Source of the DNA: Clostridia bacterium
GTDB lineage: Bacteria > Bacillota > Clostridia > UMGS1810
NCBI GenBank assembly: GCA_017481205.1
Contig: JAFUPN010000010.1
Location: 1-64,000 of the forward strand
Length of the DNA stretch: 64,000 nt
Direction of reading: 5' to 3'
Shown here: positions 18,495 to 26,767 of the stretch, one piece after another
How positions within the stretch are numbered: the stretch's first letter is position 1
How the letters are laid out: each line of letters starts with the position of its first letter
Translations under genes and position numbers: made by a program
Notes under the pieces: model-generated
What the model saw: only the letters and a program-made list of their open reading frames with translations
Told to the model about the DNA's origin: nothing
Databases searched by the model: none

Positions 18495-19844
18495 ATGGAC
18501 ATGACAGAAAAGATGAAACAACTCACCATGGAATCTTACAACTGCTATAACATTCCATCTGATTCCTACAGCTCGCAAAACCTTAAACGCGGACTCAGAA
18601 ATGCCGACGGCACCGGTGTTCTTGCCGGTGTTACCCGTGTAAGTGAGGTTCACGGATATGTAATGAGCGAAGACGAAAAATGCCCCATTGAAGGCAAGCT
18701 TACATACAGAGGCTACGATATATACGACCTGACTAAAAATCCCGGCATTGACCACAGATTCGGTTTTGAAGAAATAACCTATCTTCTCATGTTCGGCAAG
18801 CTGCCGACTGATGATGAGCTCCGGGAGTTCTGCACTTATCTTGCGGAACACAGAGAGCTTCCCGAATATTTTGTTGAGGATATGATTCTTAAGGCACCCA
18901 GCCCGAATATCATGAACAAAATGGCTCGTTCGGTGCTTGCACTGTATTCCTATGATAACGATCCCGACCCTACAAATATAGAAAATGTAATGCGCCAGTC
19001 TCTGCAGCTTGTTGCAAGAATGCCAATGATTGCTGCATATGGCTACAGCGCAAAGGTACATCATTATGACAAAAAGAGTCTTATTCTCCACCAGCCTAAG
19101 CCGGAGCTTTCCACAGCGGAAAATCTGCTCAGGATGCTCAGCTATCACAAGCAGTATACCCCTCTTGATGCTGAGGTACTTGACACTGCGCTTATGCTCC
19201 ATGCAGAGCACGGCGGCGGAAATAACTCAACATTTACAACCCGTGTACTCTCCTCTTCGGGAACAGATACATATTCTGCCATAGGAAGTGCCATATGCTC
19301 CCTGAAAGGGCCCAAGCACGGCGGTGCCAACGCGCAGGTTATAGGAATGTTTGATGACCTTCAGGCGACTGTATCCGACTGGACAAACGAAAATCAGGTA
19401 TATGACTACCTGGTAAAGATTGTCCGCAAGGAGGCATACAACAAATCCGGTCTTATCTACGGTATGGGACATGCTGTATATACGCTGTCCGACCCAAGAG
19501 CTGTTCTTCTTAAGGAAAAGGCAAGAAAGCTCTGTGAGGACCGCGGCGAAATGGACATCTTTAATCTGTACGATACTGTAGAAAGACTCTCTCCTTCTGT
19601 TTTCCATGAAATCACAGGAAAGAATAAAACAATTTGTGCAAATGTAGACTTATATTCAGGTCTCGTATACAGATTGCTCAAAATCCCCGAAGAGATGTTC
19701 ACTCCCCTATTTGCAATAGCAAGAACGGCAGGTTGGTGCGCTCACCGAATGGAGGAGGTTATCTCCGGAGGCAGAATTATCCGTCCGGCATACAAAAATG
19801 TTGTTAAGCGCGGAATGCAGTATCTCGATATTGCTGACAGATAA
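18495..19844 (+). CDS. gltA: Citrate synthase
   Basis: Si-type citrate synthase condensing acetyl-CoA with oxaloacetate. It has 449 residues. MLHAEHGGGNNSTFTTRV and LKGPKHGGANAQV carry the two catalytic His regions, and GMGHAVYTLSDPRA with the following segment forms the CoA/oxaloacetate site. AGGAGG at 18481-18486 begins on the last base of the mobile element. No aconitase or isocitrate dehydrogenase gene is adjacent, so it probably serves glutamate synthesis in a partial TCA pathway (inference). Confidence 0.95.
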   Translation: MDMTEKMKQLTMESYNCYNIPSDSYSSQNLKRGLRNADGTGVLAGVTRVSEVHGYVMSEDEKCPIEGKLTYRGYDIYDLTKNPGIDHRFGFEEITYLLMFGKLPTDDELREFCTYLAEHRELPEYFVEDMILKAPSPNIMNKMARSVLALYSYDNDPDPTNIENVMRQSLQLVARMPMIAAYGYSAKVHHYDKKSLILHQPKPELSTAENLLRMLSYHKQYTPLDAEVLDTALMLHAEHGGGNNSTFTTRVLSSSGTDTYSAIGSAICSLKGPKHGGANAQVIGMFDDLQATVSDWTNENQVYDYLVKIVRKEAYNKSGLIYGMGHAVYTLSDPRAVLLKEKARKLCEDRGEMDIFNLYDTVERLSPSVFHEITGKNKTICANVDLYSGLVYRLLKIPEEMFTPLFAIARTAGWCAHRMEEVISGGRIIRPAYKNVVKRGMQYLDIADR

Positions 19845-19852
19845 ACAGTGGT

Positions 19853-19878
19853 AAAAAGCGGACTTCGGTTCGCTTTTT
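19853..19878 (+). terminator. Terminator after citrate synthase
   Basis: 11-bp stem closed by a stable TTCG tetraloop, A-run before and T-run after. It is placed between convergent gltA and cwlD and can act in both directions. Confidence 0.9.
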
Positions 19879-20600
19879 TATTTACCCAAATATTCAAGTA
19901 TTCCGGCATATACCGCAAAAGCGATTTTGTCCTGATATTCCTCGGTTTGCAGCAAGCTTTCTTCTTGAGAATTTGACAAAAAACCGCATTCAACGATTAC
20001 CGACGGCACTTTACTGTCCTTGAGAATAAATATACTTCCATCGGTTGTTTTTGCAACACGATTATTGTCCGGAGCAACCATTTCTTTTAACTTAGATTGA
20101 ATGGTATCGCCGAGAACCTTACTTTCAGCAGGTTCTTTGGCATAAAACACCTGAGCACCGCTATATTGACTTTCCGGAAATTTGTTCATATGGATGCTTA
20201 CAAAAGCATCACAGCCGCTATCATTTTTAAAATCCCGACGTGTTTTAAGATCTGAGCGTTTGATTTCTCTGATTTTTTGATTAAGATTTTCTACAACTGC
20301 ATTATCATCCGCTCTTGTAAGTAAAACTTGTGCTCCGCCCTGCTCAAGAAGCTTTTGCAATTTAAAAGCTATGGCAAGATTAAGGTCTTTTTCCATAACT
20401 CCGCTCTCTCCCACTGCTCCGCCGTCAGGGTAGCCGTGACCGGCATCAATAACAATTACCCTACCGCTTACCGGTATTGCCGATGTGACAACGCTCTCAG
20501 CTCCGTCCTTTATATAATTGAATGTAATAAAAGCAAGCAAAACAGCCATCAGGCAGGAGATTATATCATATTTTTTTAAAGTCAGAAACAAAAAAATCAC
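19878..20600 (-). CDS. cwlD: N-acetylmuramoyl-L-alanine amidase CwlD
   Basis: A type 3 zinc amidase (240 residues from the GTG). One N-terminal membrane segment is followed by IVIDAGHGYPDGGAVG (zinc His), MEKDLNLAIAFKLQKLLE (Glu), AFVSIHMNKF (His) and VIVECGFLSNSQEE (catalytic Glu). CwlD helps make muramic-lactam in spore cortex. The start is uncertain. GTG 20600 lies within the upstream gene's terminator hairpin; an in-frame TTG at 20591 has AGGGCGTGA in fair position; ATG 20546 has no ribosome site. Confidence 0.88.
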   Translation of the reverse strand: MIFLFLTLKKYDIISCLMAVLLAFITFNYIKDGAESVVTSAIPVSGRVIVIDAGHGYPDGGAVGESGVMEKDLNLAIAFKLQKLLEQGGAQVLLTRADDNAVVENLNQKIREIKRSDLKTRRDFKNDSGCDAFVSIHMNKFPESQYSGAQVFYAKEPAESKVLGDTIQSKLKEMVAPDNNRVAKTTDGSIFILKDSKVPSVIVECGFLSNSQEESLLQTEEYQDKIAFAVYAGILEYLGK

Positions 20601-20649
20601 GCCCTATGAATGTATTTATAATAATACATATTCTCACAGAAGCGTGATT
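20595..20649 (-). terminator. Terminator of the 186-residue membrane gene, overlapping the cwlD start
   Basis: On the minus strand AATCACGC pairs with GCGTGATT, which runs into a T-run. The loop contains an inner ATGTATT/AATACAT hairpin (20610-20629). The start region of cwlD lies in the 3' arm and T-run. Confidence 0.65.
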
Positions 20650-20664
20650 ATAACACTATTCAGT

Positions 20665-21225
20665 TTATTTTTTATTGGTCTTTTTACTCTTATATACAAG
20701 CCTATTGAAAAATTCTTCAACAAAATTATAATTCTTTACTCCGCAAAAATATCCAATCAAAAGCGGAAAAGCAGGAAACACTGCTACAATAAAACTCACA
20801 TGTCTGATATGGCGTACACTGTACATAAAAGCCACCAAAAATTCACAGAACCATATGCGGAAGGCTGCAACAGACAGACCGGAATTTTCTACAGACAAGC
20901 CAAAGGATACAGCCCACAGAATTATTCCAAGCACAGCAAAAATCAAACTGAGTATAATACCCTCGGTATATTTCATCTTAAGAGGTTCTTCTCCTTCGGC
21001 AAGATGATTATTGTGAATTTTAATAGATTTGTATTCCTTGTTAGCCATATTCCAGGCTGCGGTAAAATAAACATCAAACAATATCATTATAGCCAGAACA
21101 GAATACAAAATTTTACCTATAGTAAAATCAATTATTCCGGGAAACATCATAACAAACATCATACATCCGAGAGAACAAAGCGCGTGAATTCCGATTGTTT
21201 TAAAAAAGTTTTTTAAAATAAGCAT
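20665..21225 (-). CDS. Hypothetical integral membrane protein
   Basis: 186 residues from an ATG at 21225 behind GGAGGT. Four or more membrane segments are visible, around residues 12-32, 38-58, 85-110, 118-138 and 143-162. The sequence MLILKNFFKTIGIHALCSLGCMMFVMMFPG matches no family I recognise. It has its own promoter and terminator, so it is a single-gene unit. No function is assigned. Confidence 0.7.
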   Translation of the reverse strand: MLILKNFFKTIGIHALCSLGCMMFVMMFPGIIDFTIGKILYSVLAIMILFDVYFTAAWNMANKEYKSIKIHNNHLAEGEEPLKMKYTEGIILSLIFAVLGIILWAVSFGLSVENSGLSVAAFRIWFCEFLVAFMYSVRHIRHVSFIVAVFPAFPLLIGYFCGVKNYNFVEEFFNRLVYKSKKTNKK

Positions 21226-21253
21226 ATTTATACCTCCATAAGTGTCAATATAT

Positions 21254-21282
21254 ATTATAAATAAAATTGTCAGAAAAATCAA
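21254..21282 (-). promoter_or_regulatory. Promoter of the 186-residue membrane gene
   Basis: Minus strand TTGATT, 17-bp spacer, TATAAT, 29 bp upstream of the chosen ATG. Confidence 0.7.
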
Positions 21283-21340
21283 GTATATTAATAATTTTGA
21301 CTGATAATTCAAAATTTGTTAACATATTGTCGATGTTTGC

Positions 21341-21369
21341 TTGACAATAGTTTTTTGAAGTATTATAAT
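21341..21369 (+). promoter_or_regulatory. Consensus promoter of thrS
   Basis: TTGACA, 17-bp spacer, TATAAT: a perfect consensus. The leader to the start codon is only about 30 nt, leaving no space for a T-box. Confidence 0.85.
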
Positions 21370-21404
21370 AATATAGATATATTATTTAATAGTGGAGGTA
21401 TACC

Positions 21405-23348
21405 ATGATTACAATTAAGTTAAATGACGGAAAAACGGCTGAATTTGAAAACAGTGTTACGGTTTACGACGCTGTAAGAACAATTGACGCAGAGCTTACC
21501 AAAGGTGCTCTGGGTGCGGTTGTCAACGGTGAGGTAACCGGTCTTACCACTACCGTCACTACCGACAGCACCGTTTCTGTGCTCACATTTAATGACGATG
21601 AGGGAAAGCGTATACTTCGCCACACCGCATCACACATACTTGCTCAGGCTGTTAAGAGACTTTATCCCGAGACAAAGCTCGCTATCGGTCCGGCAATTGA
21701 TAACGGCTTCTATTACGATTTCGACAACGACAACGGTTTTACCGCTGAGGACCTTAAGAAAATTGAAGCTGAAATGAAAAAAATAGTTAAAGAAAATATC
21801 AAGCTCGAAAGATTTACTCTTCCAAGAAGCGAAGCTATCAAGCTTATGAAAGATATGAACGAGCCCTACAAGGTTGAGCTTATTGAAGATTTGCCCGAGG
21901 ACGCGGAGATATCCTTCTACAAGCAGGGTGATTTTACAGACCTTTGTGCAGGTCCTCATCTGTTTTCAACAGCTCCGGTAAAGGCATTCAAGCTTATGAG
22001 TGTTACCGGTGCTTACTGGAGAGGCAACGAAAACAATAAAATGCTCCGCCGTATCTACGGTACTGCATTTACCAATAAAGACGACCTTAACGAATACATT
22101 CAGCAGCAGGAAGAAGCAAGAAAAAGAGACCACAATAAGCTTGGCAGAGAGCTCGGCTTTTTTACCACTGTTGATACCATCGGTCAGGGTCTGCCTATCC
22201 TTCTTCCAAAGGGTGCCAAGGTTATTCAGCTGCTGCAGAGATACGTTGAAGACTACGAATATTCCAAGGGCTGGCAGATGACAAAAACTCCTCTTATGGC
22301 AAAATCAGACCTTTACAAGGTTTCAGTTCACTGGGATCACTATCAGGACGGTATGATTGTTATGGGCGACGAGGAAAAAGATAAGGAAGTATTTGCGCTC
22401 CGTCCCATGACATGCCCATTCCAGTATCAGGCTTATCTTAACAAAGCAAGAAGCTACAGAGACCTTCCCTTAAGATACAGCGAGACCTCAACGCTCTTCA
22501 GAAATGAAGCCTCAGGTGAAATGCACGGTCTTATTAGAGTAAGACAGTTTACTATTTCCGAAGGTCACCTTATGTGCCGTCCCGACCAGCTTGAAGCAGA
22601 GTTCAAGAGTTGCCTTGAGATTGCTATGCACATGCTTAAAACCGTTGGTCTGTATGAGGATGTATCCTACAGATTTTCTCAGTGGGATCCCGATAACAGA
22701 GATAAATACATCGGCACAGAAGAACAGTGGGATGAGGCGCAGAGCATCATGAAAAAGATACTTGACCATTTGGAAATCCCATACGTTATCGGTATTGGTG
22801 AAGCTGCATTCTACGGTCCCAAGCTTGATATACAGATAAAAAATGTATTCGGCAAGGAAGACACGCTTATCACTCTTCAGATTGACCAGATGCTGGCAGA
22901 AAAATTTGGTATGGAATATACCGATACTGACGGCGAGAAAAAAAATCCCTACATTATTCACAGAACATCAATCGGCTGCTACGAGAGAACTCTTGCTCTG
23001 CTTATCGAAAAATACGCCGGTGCATTCCCCACATGGCTTGCACCTACACAGGTACAGATTATCCCTGTATCAGAAAAGCATTTTGACTATGCCGAAAAAA
23101 TACACAATGCCCTCAAAAACAGCGGCGTAAGAGTCGAAACTGACTGGAGAAACGAAAAGCTTGGTTACAAAATCCGTGAAGCACAGCTGGAAAAGGTACC
23201 TTACATGCTTATACTCGGCGACAAGGAAATTGAAGAAAATGCAGTTTCCGTACGTTCCAGAAAGGACGGCGACCTTGGTTCACAATCCATTGAAGAATTT
23301 ATCGCAAGAATCAAGGATGACGTTGATAATAAAACTCTTAACTATTAA
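21405..23348 (+). CDS. thrS: Threonine-tRNA ligase
   Basis: ThrRS, 647 residues, complete. It has an N-terminal TGS domain (1-62), an editing domain with HTASHILAQAVKRLYP, then a class II catalytic core with zinc ligands in MTCPFQYQ, HWDHYQDGM and the motif 3 region HRTSIGCYERTLALLIE. The C-terminal anticodon domain starts near VQIIPVSEKHFDYA. It charges tRNA-Thr in the cytosol. Confidence 0.97.
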   Translation: MITIKLNDGKTAEFENSVTVYDAVRTIDAELTKGALGAVVNGEVTGLTTTVTTDSTVSVLTFNDDEGKRILRHTASHILAQAVKRLYPETKLAIGPAIDNGFYYDFDNDNGFTAEDLKKIEAEMKKIVKENIKLERFTLPRSEAIKLMKDMNEPYKVELIEDLPEDAEISFYKQGDFTDLCAGPHLFSTAPVKAFKLMSVTGAYWRGNENNKMLRRIYGTAFTNKDDLNEYIQQQEEARKRDHNKLGRELGFFTTVDTIGQGLPILLPKGAKVIQLLQRYVEDYEYSKGWQMTKTPLMAKSDLYKVSVHWDHYQDGMIVMGDEEKDKEVFALRPMTCPFQYQAYLNKARSYRDLPLRYSETSTLFRNEASGEMHGLIRVRQFTISEGHLMCRPDQLEAEFKSCLEIAMHMLKTVGLYEDVSYRFSQWDPDNRDKYIGTEEQWDEAQSIMKKILDHLEIPYVIGIGEAAFYGPKLDIQIKNVFGKEDTLITLQIDQMLAEKFGMEYTDTDGEKKNPYIIHRTSIGCYERTLALLIEKYAGAFPTWLAPTQVQIIPVSEKHFDYAEKIHNALKNSGVRVETDWRNEKLGYKIREAQLEKVPYMLILGDKEIEENAVSVRSRKDGDLGSQSIEEFIARIKDDVDNKTLNY

Positions 23349-23354
23349 TTATTC

Positions 23355-23384
23355 AAATCAGGCAGACAACTGTTTGCCTGATTT
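23355..23384 (+). terminator. Terminator after thrS
   Basis: 10-bp stem AAATCAGGCA/TGCCTGATTT with a T-run. It sits between thrS and radA on the same strand, so radA needs its own promoter or read-through. Confidence 0.8.
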
Positions 23385-23447
23385 TTACTTAAAACCATAT
23401 TTACTTTAACATGAAATTGAAGTAAAATGTACAAAGAGGTGATTGTA

Positions 23448-24821
23448 ATGAAATCAACTGTAAAATACGTGTGTCAGGAATGTGGCTATACTTCACCGAA
23501 GTGGCTGGGGAAATGTCCTTCCTGCAGTGAATGGAATACACTTGTTGAAGAAATAGAACTACCAAAAACCAAATACGGCTCGGTAACTGCCCCAGCATCT
23601 CAGGTGAGCAATTCTTCTGCGCCAAAAAAGCTCTCACAAATCAAAACCAACGAAGAAAAACGCTTTAAAACCTATTCAAGAGAGCTTGACAGAGTTCTTG
23701 GCGGAGGTATCGTTCCCGGTTCTCTGGTTTTGGTAGGCGGCGACCCGGGCATAGGAAAATCAACTCTGCTTCTGCAGATTTGCAACGGACTTGGTAAGGA
23801 ATGTAATATACTTTATGTGTCCGGAGAGGAATCAGAAGCTCAGATTAAAATGAGAGCAGACAGACTTGGCATAACCACTGAAAATCTGCTTCTCATGGGC
23901 GAAACCAACCTTGACAGCATCATTTACCATGCAAAAGAGGTTATGCCCACCGTAATGATAATAGACTCAATACAGACCATATTCAAATCCGACCTGACAT
24001 CGGCACCCGGTAGTGTGGGACAGGTTCGCGAGGCAACACATTTTCTTATGCGCCTTGCAAAAGAAAACAATATCGCAATATTTATTGTAGGTCATGTAAC
24101 CAAGGATGGAAATATAGCAGGTCCAAGAGTCCTGGAGCACATGGTGGACTGCGTGCTGTACTTTGAGGGTGAGCGTCATCAATCCTACAGGATACTCAGG
24201 ACTGTAAAAAACCGATTTGGTTCGACTAATGAGATTGGTGTATTTGAAATGAAGGATACAGGTCTGGAGGAAGTGGAAAACCCCTCTCAGATGCTTATAT
24301 CCGGAAGACCCAAGGATGCATCCGGCTCTACAGTTGTGTGCACCCTTGAGGGTACCAGACCGGTACTTGCCGAGGTTCAGGCACTATCTACCCCGACAGG
24401 CTTTGGCAATCCTCGAAGGATGGCAACCGGCTTTGACTTTAACAGAGCAATACTGCTTACAGCAATTCTTGAAAAAAAGTTGAACTACGGAATGCAGAAT
24501 CTTGATATATACATAAACGTTATCGGAGGTCTAAGAATCAATGAGCCGGCAACAGACCTTGCGGTGATAACCGCCATAGCATCAAGCTGCAAAAATTTTG
24601 TTATTAACTCCAAAACAATAATACTCGGTGAGGTTGGTCTGACCGGCGAAGTACGGTCGGTAAGCTATGCCGACAGAAGAATAAACGAAGCAAAAAAAAT
24701 GGGATTTGAAAAATGCATTATCCCCAAAAGCAATATGAAGGGAAACGAAGCCATCAAGGATATTGAACTGATACCCGTTACCACAGTGAGACAGGCAATA
24801 CATATATTGGAAAATATGTGA
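23448..24821 (+). CDS. radA: DNA repair protein RadA
   Basis: RadA/Sms, a RecA-like branch-migration helicase for recombination intermediates. It has 457 residues from the ATG at 23448 (GAGGTGA upstream). The zinc finger CQECGYTSPKWLGKCPSC lies at the N-terminus. The Walker A motif is GGDPGIGKSTLL, the RadA-specific motif KNRFG is present, and a C-terminal Lon-protease-like domain carries GEVGLTGEVRSV. Confidence 0.96.
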   Translation: MKSTVKYVCQECGYTSPKWLGKCPSCSEWNTLVEEIELPKTKYGSVTAPASQVSNSSAPKKLSQIKTNEEKRFKTYSRELDRVLGGGIVPGSLVLVGGDPGIGKSTLLLQICNGLGKECNILYVSGEESEAQIKMRADRLGITTENLLLMGETNLDSIIYHAKEVMPTVMIIDSIQTIFKSDLTSAPGSVGQVREATHFLMRLAKENNIAIFIVGHVTKDGNIAGPRVLEHMVDCVLYFEGERHQSYRILRTVKNRFGSTNEIGVFEMKDTGLEEVENPSQMLISGRPKDASGSTVVCTLEGTRPVLAEVQALSTPTGFGNPRRMATGFDFNRAILLTAILEKKLNYGMQNLDIYINVIGGLRINEPATDLAVITAIASSCKNFVINSKTIILGEVGLTGEVRSVSYADRRINEAKKMGFEKCIIPKSNMKGNEAIKDIELIPVTTVRQAIHILENM

Positions 24822-24825
24822 TTTT

Positions 24826-24862
24826 AAAACAGGAATTCACCATAACGGCGAATTCCTGTTTT
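24826..24862 (+). terminator. Bidirectional terminator between radA and the foldase-like gene
   Basis: 13-bp perfect stem AAAACAGGAATTC/GAATTCCTGTTTT, 11-nt loop, between convergent genes. Confidence 0.9.
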
Positions 24863-24870
24863 GATTTTGG

Positions 24871-25599
24871 TTAGTTATTCCATGTAATGGTAACCTCAGA
24901 CATAAGACCTGTGAGAATTTCTTCAAAGAGCTTATCCTTATCTTCCTGACTGAAGTCATTGAAAGTAGATGAGAGGTAAATCTGAGACTTGAGCTCATTT
25001 ACTTCTCTTATATGCTTATACAGATTATCTGTATAGCCCTGTTCTTCCATTTTTTTCTTAAATTCTTCCTCGCCGCCATGCTGCATATACATAAACTGAA
25101 GCATGTTTTCGTAGTTAAGAACATAATTTCTGTCAATATAAATATCAAGAGCATTTGCAATCTGCATTGTCATAATATTTCTTTCAATTTCAGCTTTAAC
25201 TGCAGCATTGAGTTCTTCTTCTGTTGCATACTCGTTGATAGCAGCAAGATGTTTGCTGTAATCTGCATACATGGTGTCTGTAATCACATAGCCGTTGATA
25301 GAACCAACCTGCTCTCCTTCATATTTGAATGAGCAGTCGGTAACAATTTTTGCAATATTGTTCTTCTCATCATATTCAACACCCTTGCCAAAGGTTTCGG
25401 CAATGGCACGCAGGGGAACATATGTAGTGCCGTTGTATACAAAGTTATCTTCTTCAAAGCTGCGTCCGTCAATTGTGATGCCAATTGTGTTTCTTACAAC
25501 AGTTATACTTTCATATACATCTCTTGCAAGAGCAGGCAGTGAGAAAATAAGGGCTCCGGTAATAATTCCGGCAGCAAAGGTTTTTACATTTTTGTTCAT
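24871..25599 (-). CDS. Secreted copper-amine-oxidase-N-like stalk domain protein with SurA-like helical part
   Basis: 242 residues from an ATG at 25599 behind AAGGAGA. A signal peptide (MNKNVKTFAAGIITGALIFSL...ALA) is followed by a stalk domain of the copper amine oxidase N-terminal type: ITIDGRSF, YNGTTYVPLRAIAETFG, VEYDEKNNIAKI. The C-terminal half (AAVKAEIERNIMTMQIANAL..., KKKMEEQGYTDNLYKHIREV) resembles the SurA/PrsA chaperone N-domain; no PPIase domain follows. It lies third in secA-prfB-this gene, which fits an extracytoplasmic folding helper. That role is inference. Confidence 0.65.
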   Translation of the reverse strand: MNKNVKTFAAGIITGALIFSLPALARDVYESITVVRNTIGITIDGRSFEEDNFVYNGTTYVPLRAIAETFGKGVEYDEKNNIAKIVTDCSFKYEGEQVGSINGYVITDTMYADYSKHLAAINEYATEEELNAAVKAEIERNIMTMQIANALDIYIDRNYVLNYENMLQFMYMQHGGEEEFKKKMEEQGYTDNLYKHIREVNELKSQIYLSSTFNDFSQEDKDKLFEEILTGLMSEVTITWNN

Positions 25600-25618
25600 A
25601 ATAATAATCTCCTTTGTA

Positions 25619-26740
25619 TTATTTTTGATTAAGAGTTCCAAGGCTTGATTCCTTGAGATACTCGTTAATAAATCCGTCAAGATCGCCATCCATAACCGCG
25701 GTAATGTTTCCCATTTCATAATTTGTCCTGTGGTCCTTTACAAGGTTGTACGGATGGAATACATAAGAACGTATCTGGCTGCCCCAGCCGATTTCTTTTT
25801 GCTCTCCCTTGATATCTGCTATTTTTTCCATATTTTCACGCTCTTTAATTTCCATTAGCTTTGAATAGAGCATTTTCATTGCCATATCCTTATTTTGCAG
25901 CTGAGAACGCTCATTCTGACAGCTTACAACAATTCCGGTTGGTATATGAGTAATTCTTATAGCCGAAGAAGTTTTGTTTACGTGCTGACCTCCTGCACCG
26001 CTGGCACGGAAGGTATCTATACGCAAATCCTCCTGATTGATATCTATCTCGATAGTATCGTTAAATTCAGGCATAACGTCTGCAGAAACAAAGGATGTGT
26101 GTCTTCTGCCTGACGCGTCAAAGGGAGATATACGCACAAGGCGGTGTACGCCCTTTTCCGCCTTAAGATAGCCATAGGCATTTTCGCCGGAAATAAGGAT
26201 TGTTACACTCTTGATACCGGCATCATCACCGGGAAGCATATCCATAGTGCTTACAGAGAAATTTCTTCTCTCAGCCCAGCGAGTATACATACGAAGGAGC
26301 ATTTCTGCCCAGTCCTGGGCTTCTGTTCCGCCCGCTCCCGCATGCAGTGAAAGAATGGCATTATTGGAATCATATTCTCCGGAAAGAAGTGTTTCAAGTG
26401 TCATGGTTTCCAAAGTGGACTTGATTACATTTACTGCCTCTGTAACCTCGTCAAGCATGGTTTCATCATCTTCCTCATTTGCCATGTCTATAAGCACCAA
26501 TGTATCCTCATAGGTTGTCTGAAGATTTTCAAACTTTTCCACCTTATCCTTAAGGTTTTTGGATTTCTGCAGAATCTTCTGGCTGCGTGACATATCATCA
26601 AAAAATCCCGGCTTAGAAGCTTCATCGTCCAACTCCTCTATCTGAGCCTTGAGAGATGCAATATTTAGTGTTTCTCTGAGTTCATCAATACTCCCCTGCA
26701 GATTCTGCAGTTCAATTCTGTATTCATCATATTCAATCAT
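25619..26740 (-). CDS. prfB: Peptide chain release factor 2
   Basis: RF2 reads UGA/UAA stops. It has 373 residues in one continuous frame. The stop-recognition loop SPFD is in RISPFDASGRRHTSF and the peptidyl hydrolysis motif GGQ is in GAGGQHVNKTSSAI. The N-terminus MIEYDEYRIELQNLQGSIDE reads through LRETLNIASLKAQ with no internal UGA, so the programmed +1 frameshift of most bacterial prfB genes is absent. It follows secA by 27 bp, the usual order. Confidence 0.97.
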   Translation of the reverse strand: MIEYDEYRIELQNLQGSIDELRETLNIASLKAQIEELDDEASKPGFFDDMSRSQKILQKSKNLKDKVEKFENLQTTYEDTLVLIDMANEEDDETMLDEVTEAVNVIKSTLETMTLETLLSGEYDSNNAILSLHAGAGGTEAQDWAEMLLRMYTRWAERRNFSVSTMDMLPGDDAGIKSVTILISGENAYGYLKAEKGVHRLVRISPFDASGRRHTSFVSADVMPEFNDTIEIDINQEDLRIDTFRASGAGGQHVNKTSSAIRITHIPTGIVVSCQNERSQLQNKDMAMKMLYSKLMEIKERENMEKIADIKGEQKEIGWGSQIRSYVFHPYNLVKDHRTNYEMGNITAVMDGDLDGFINEYLKESSLGTLNQK

Positions 26741-26767
26741 TAATTTTTACCTCATAAACATTTAAAT

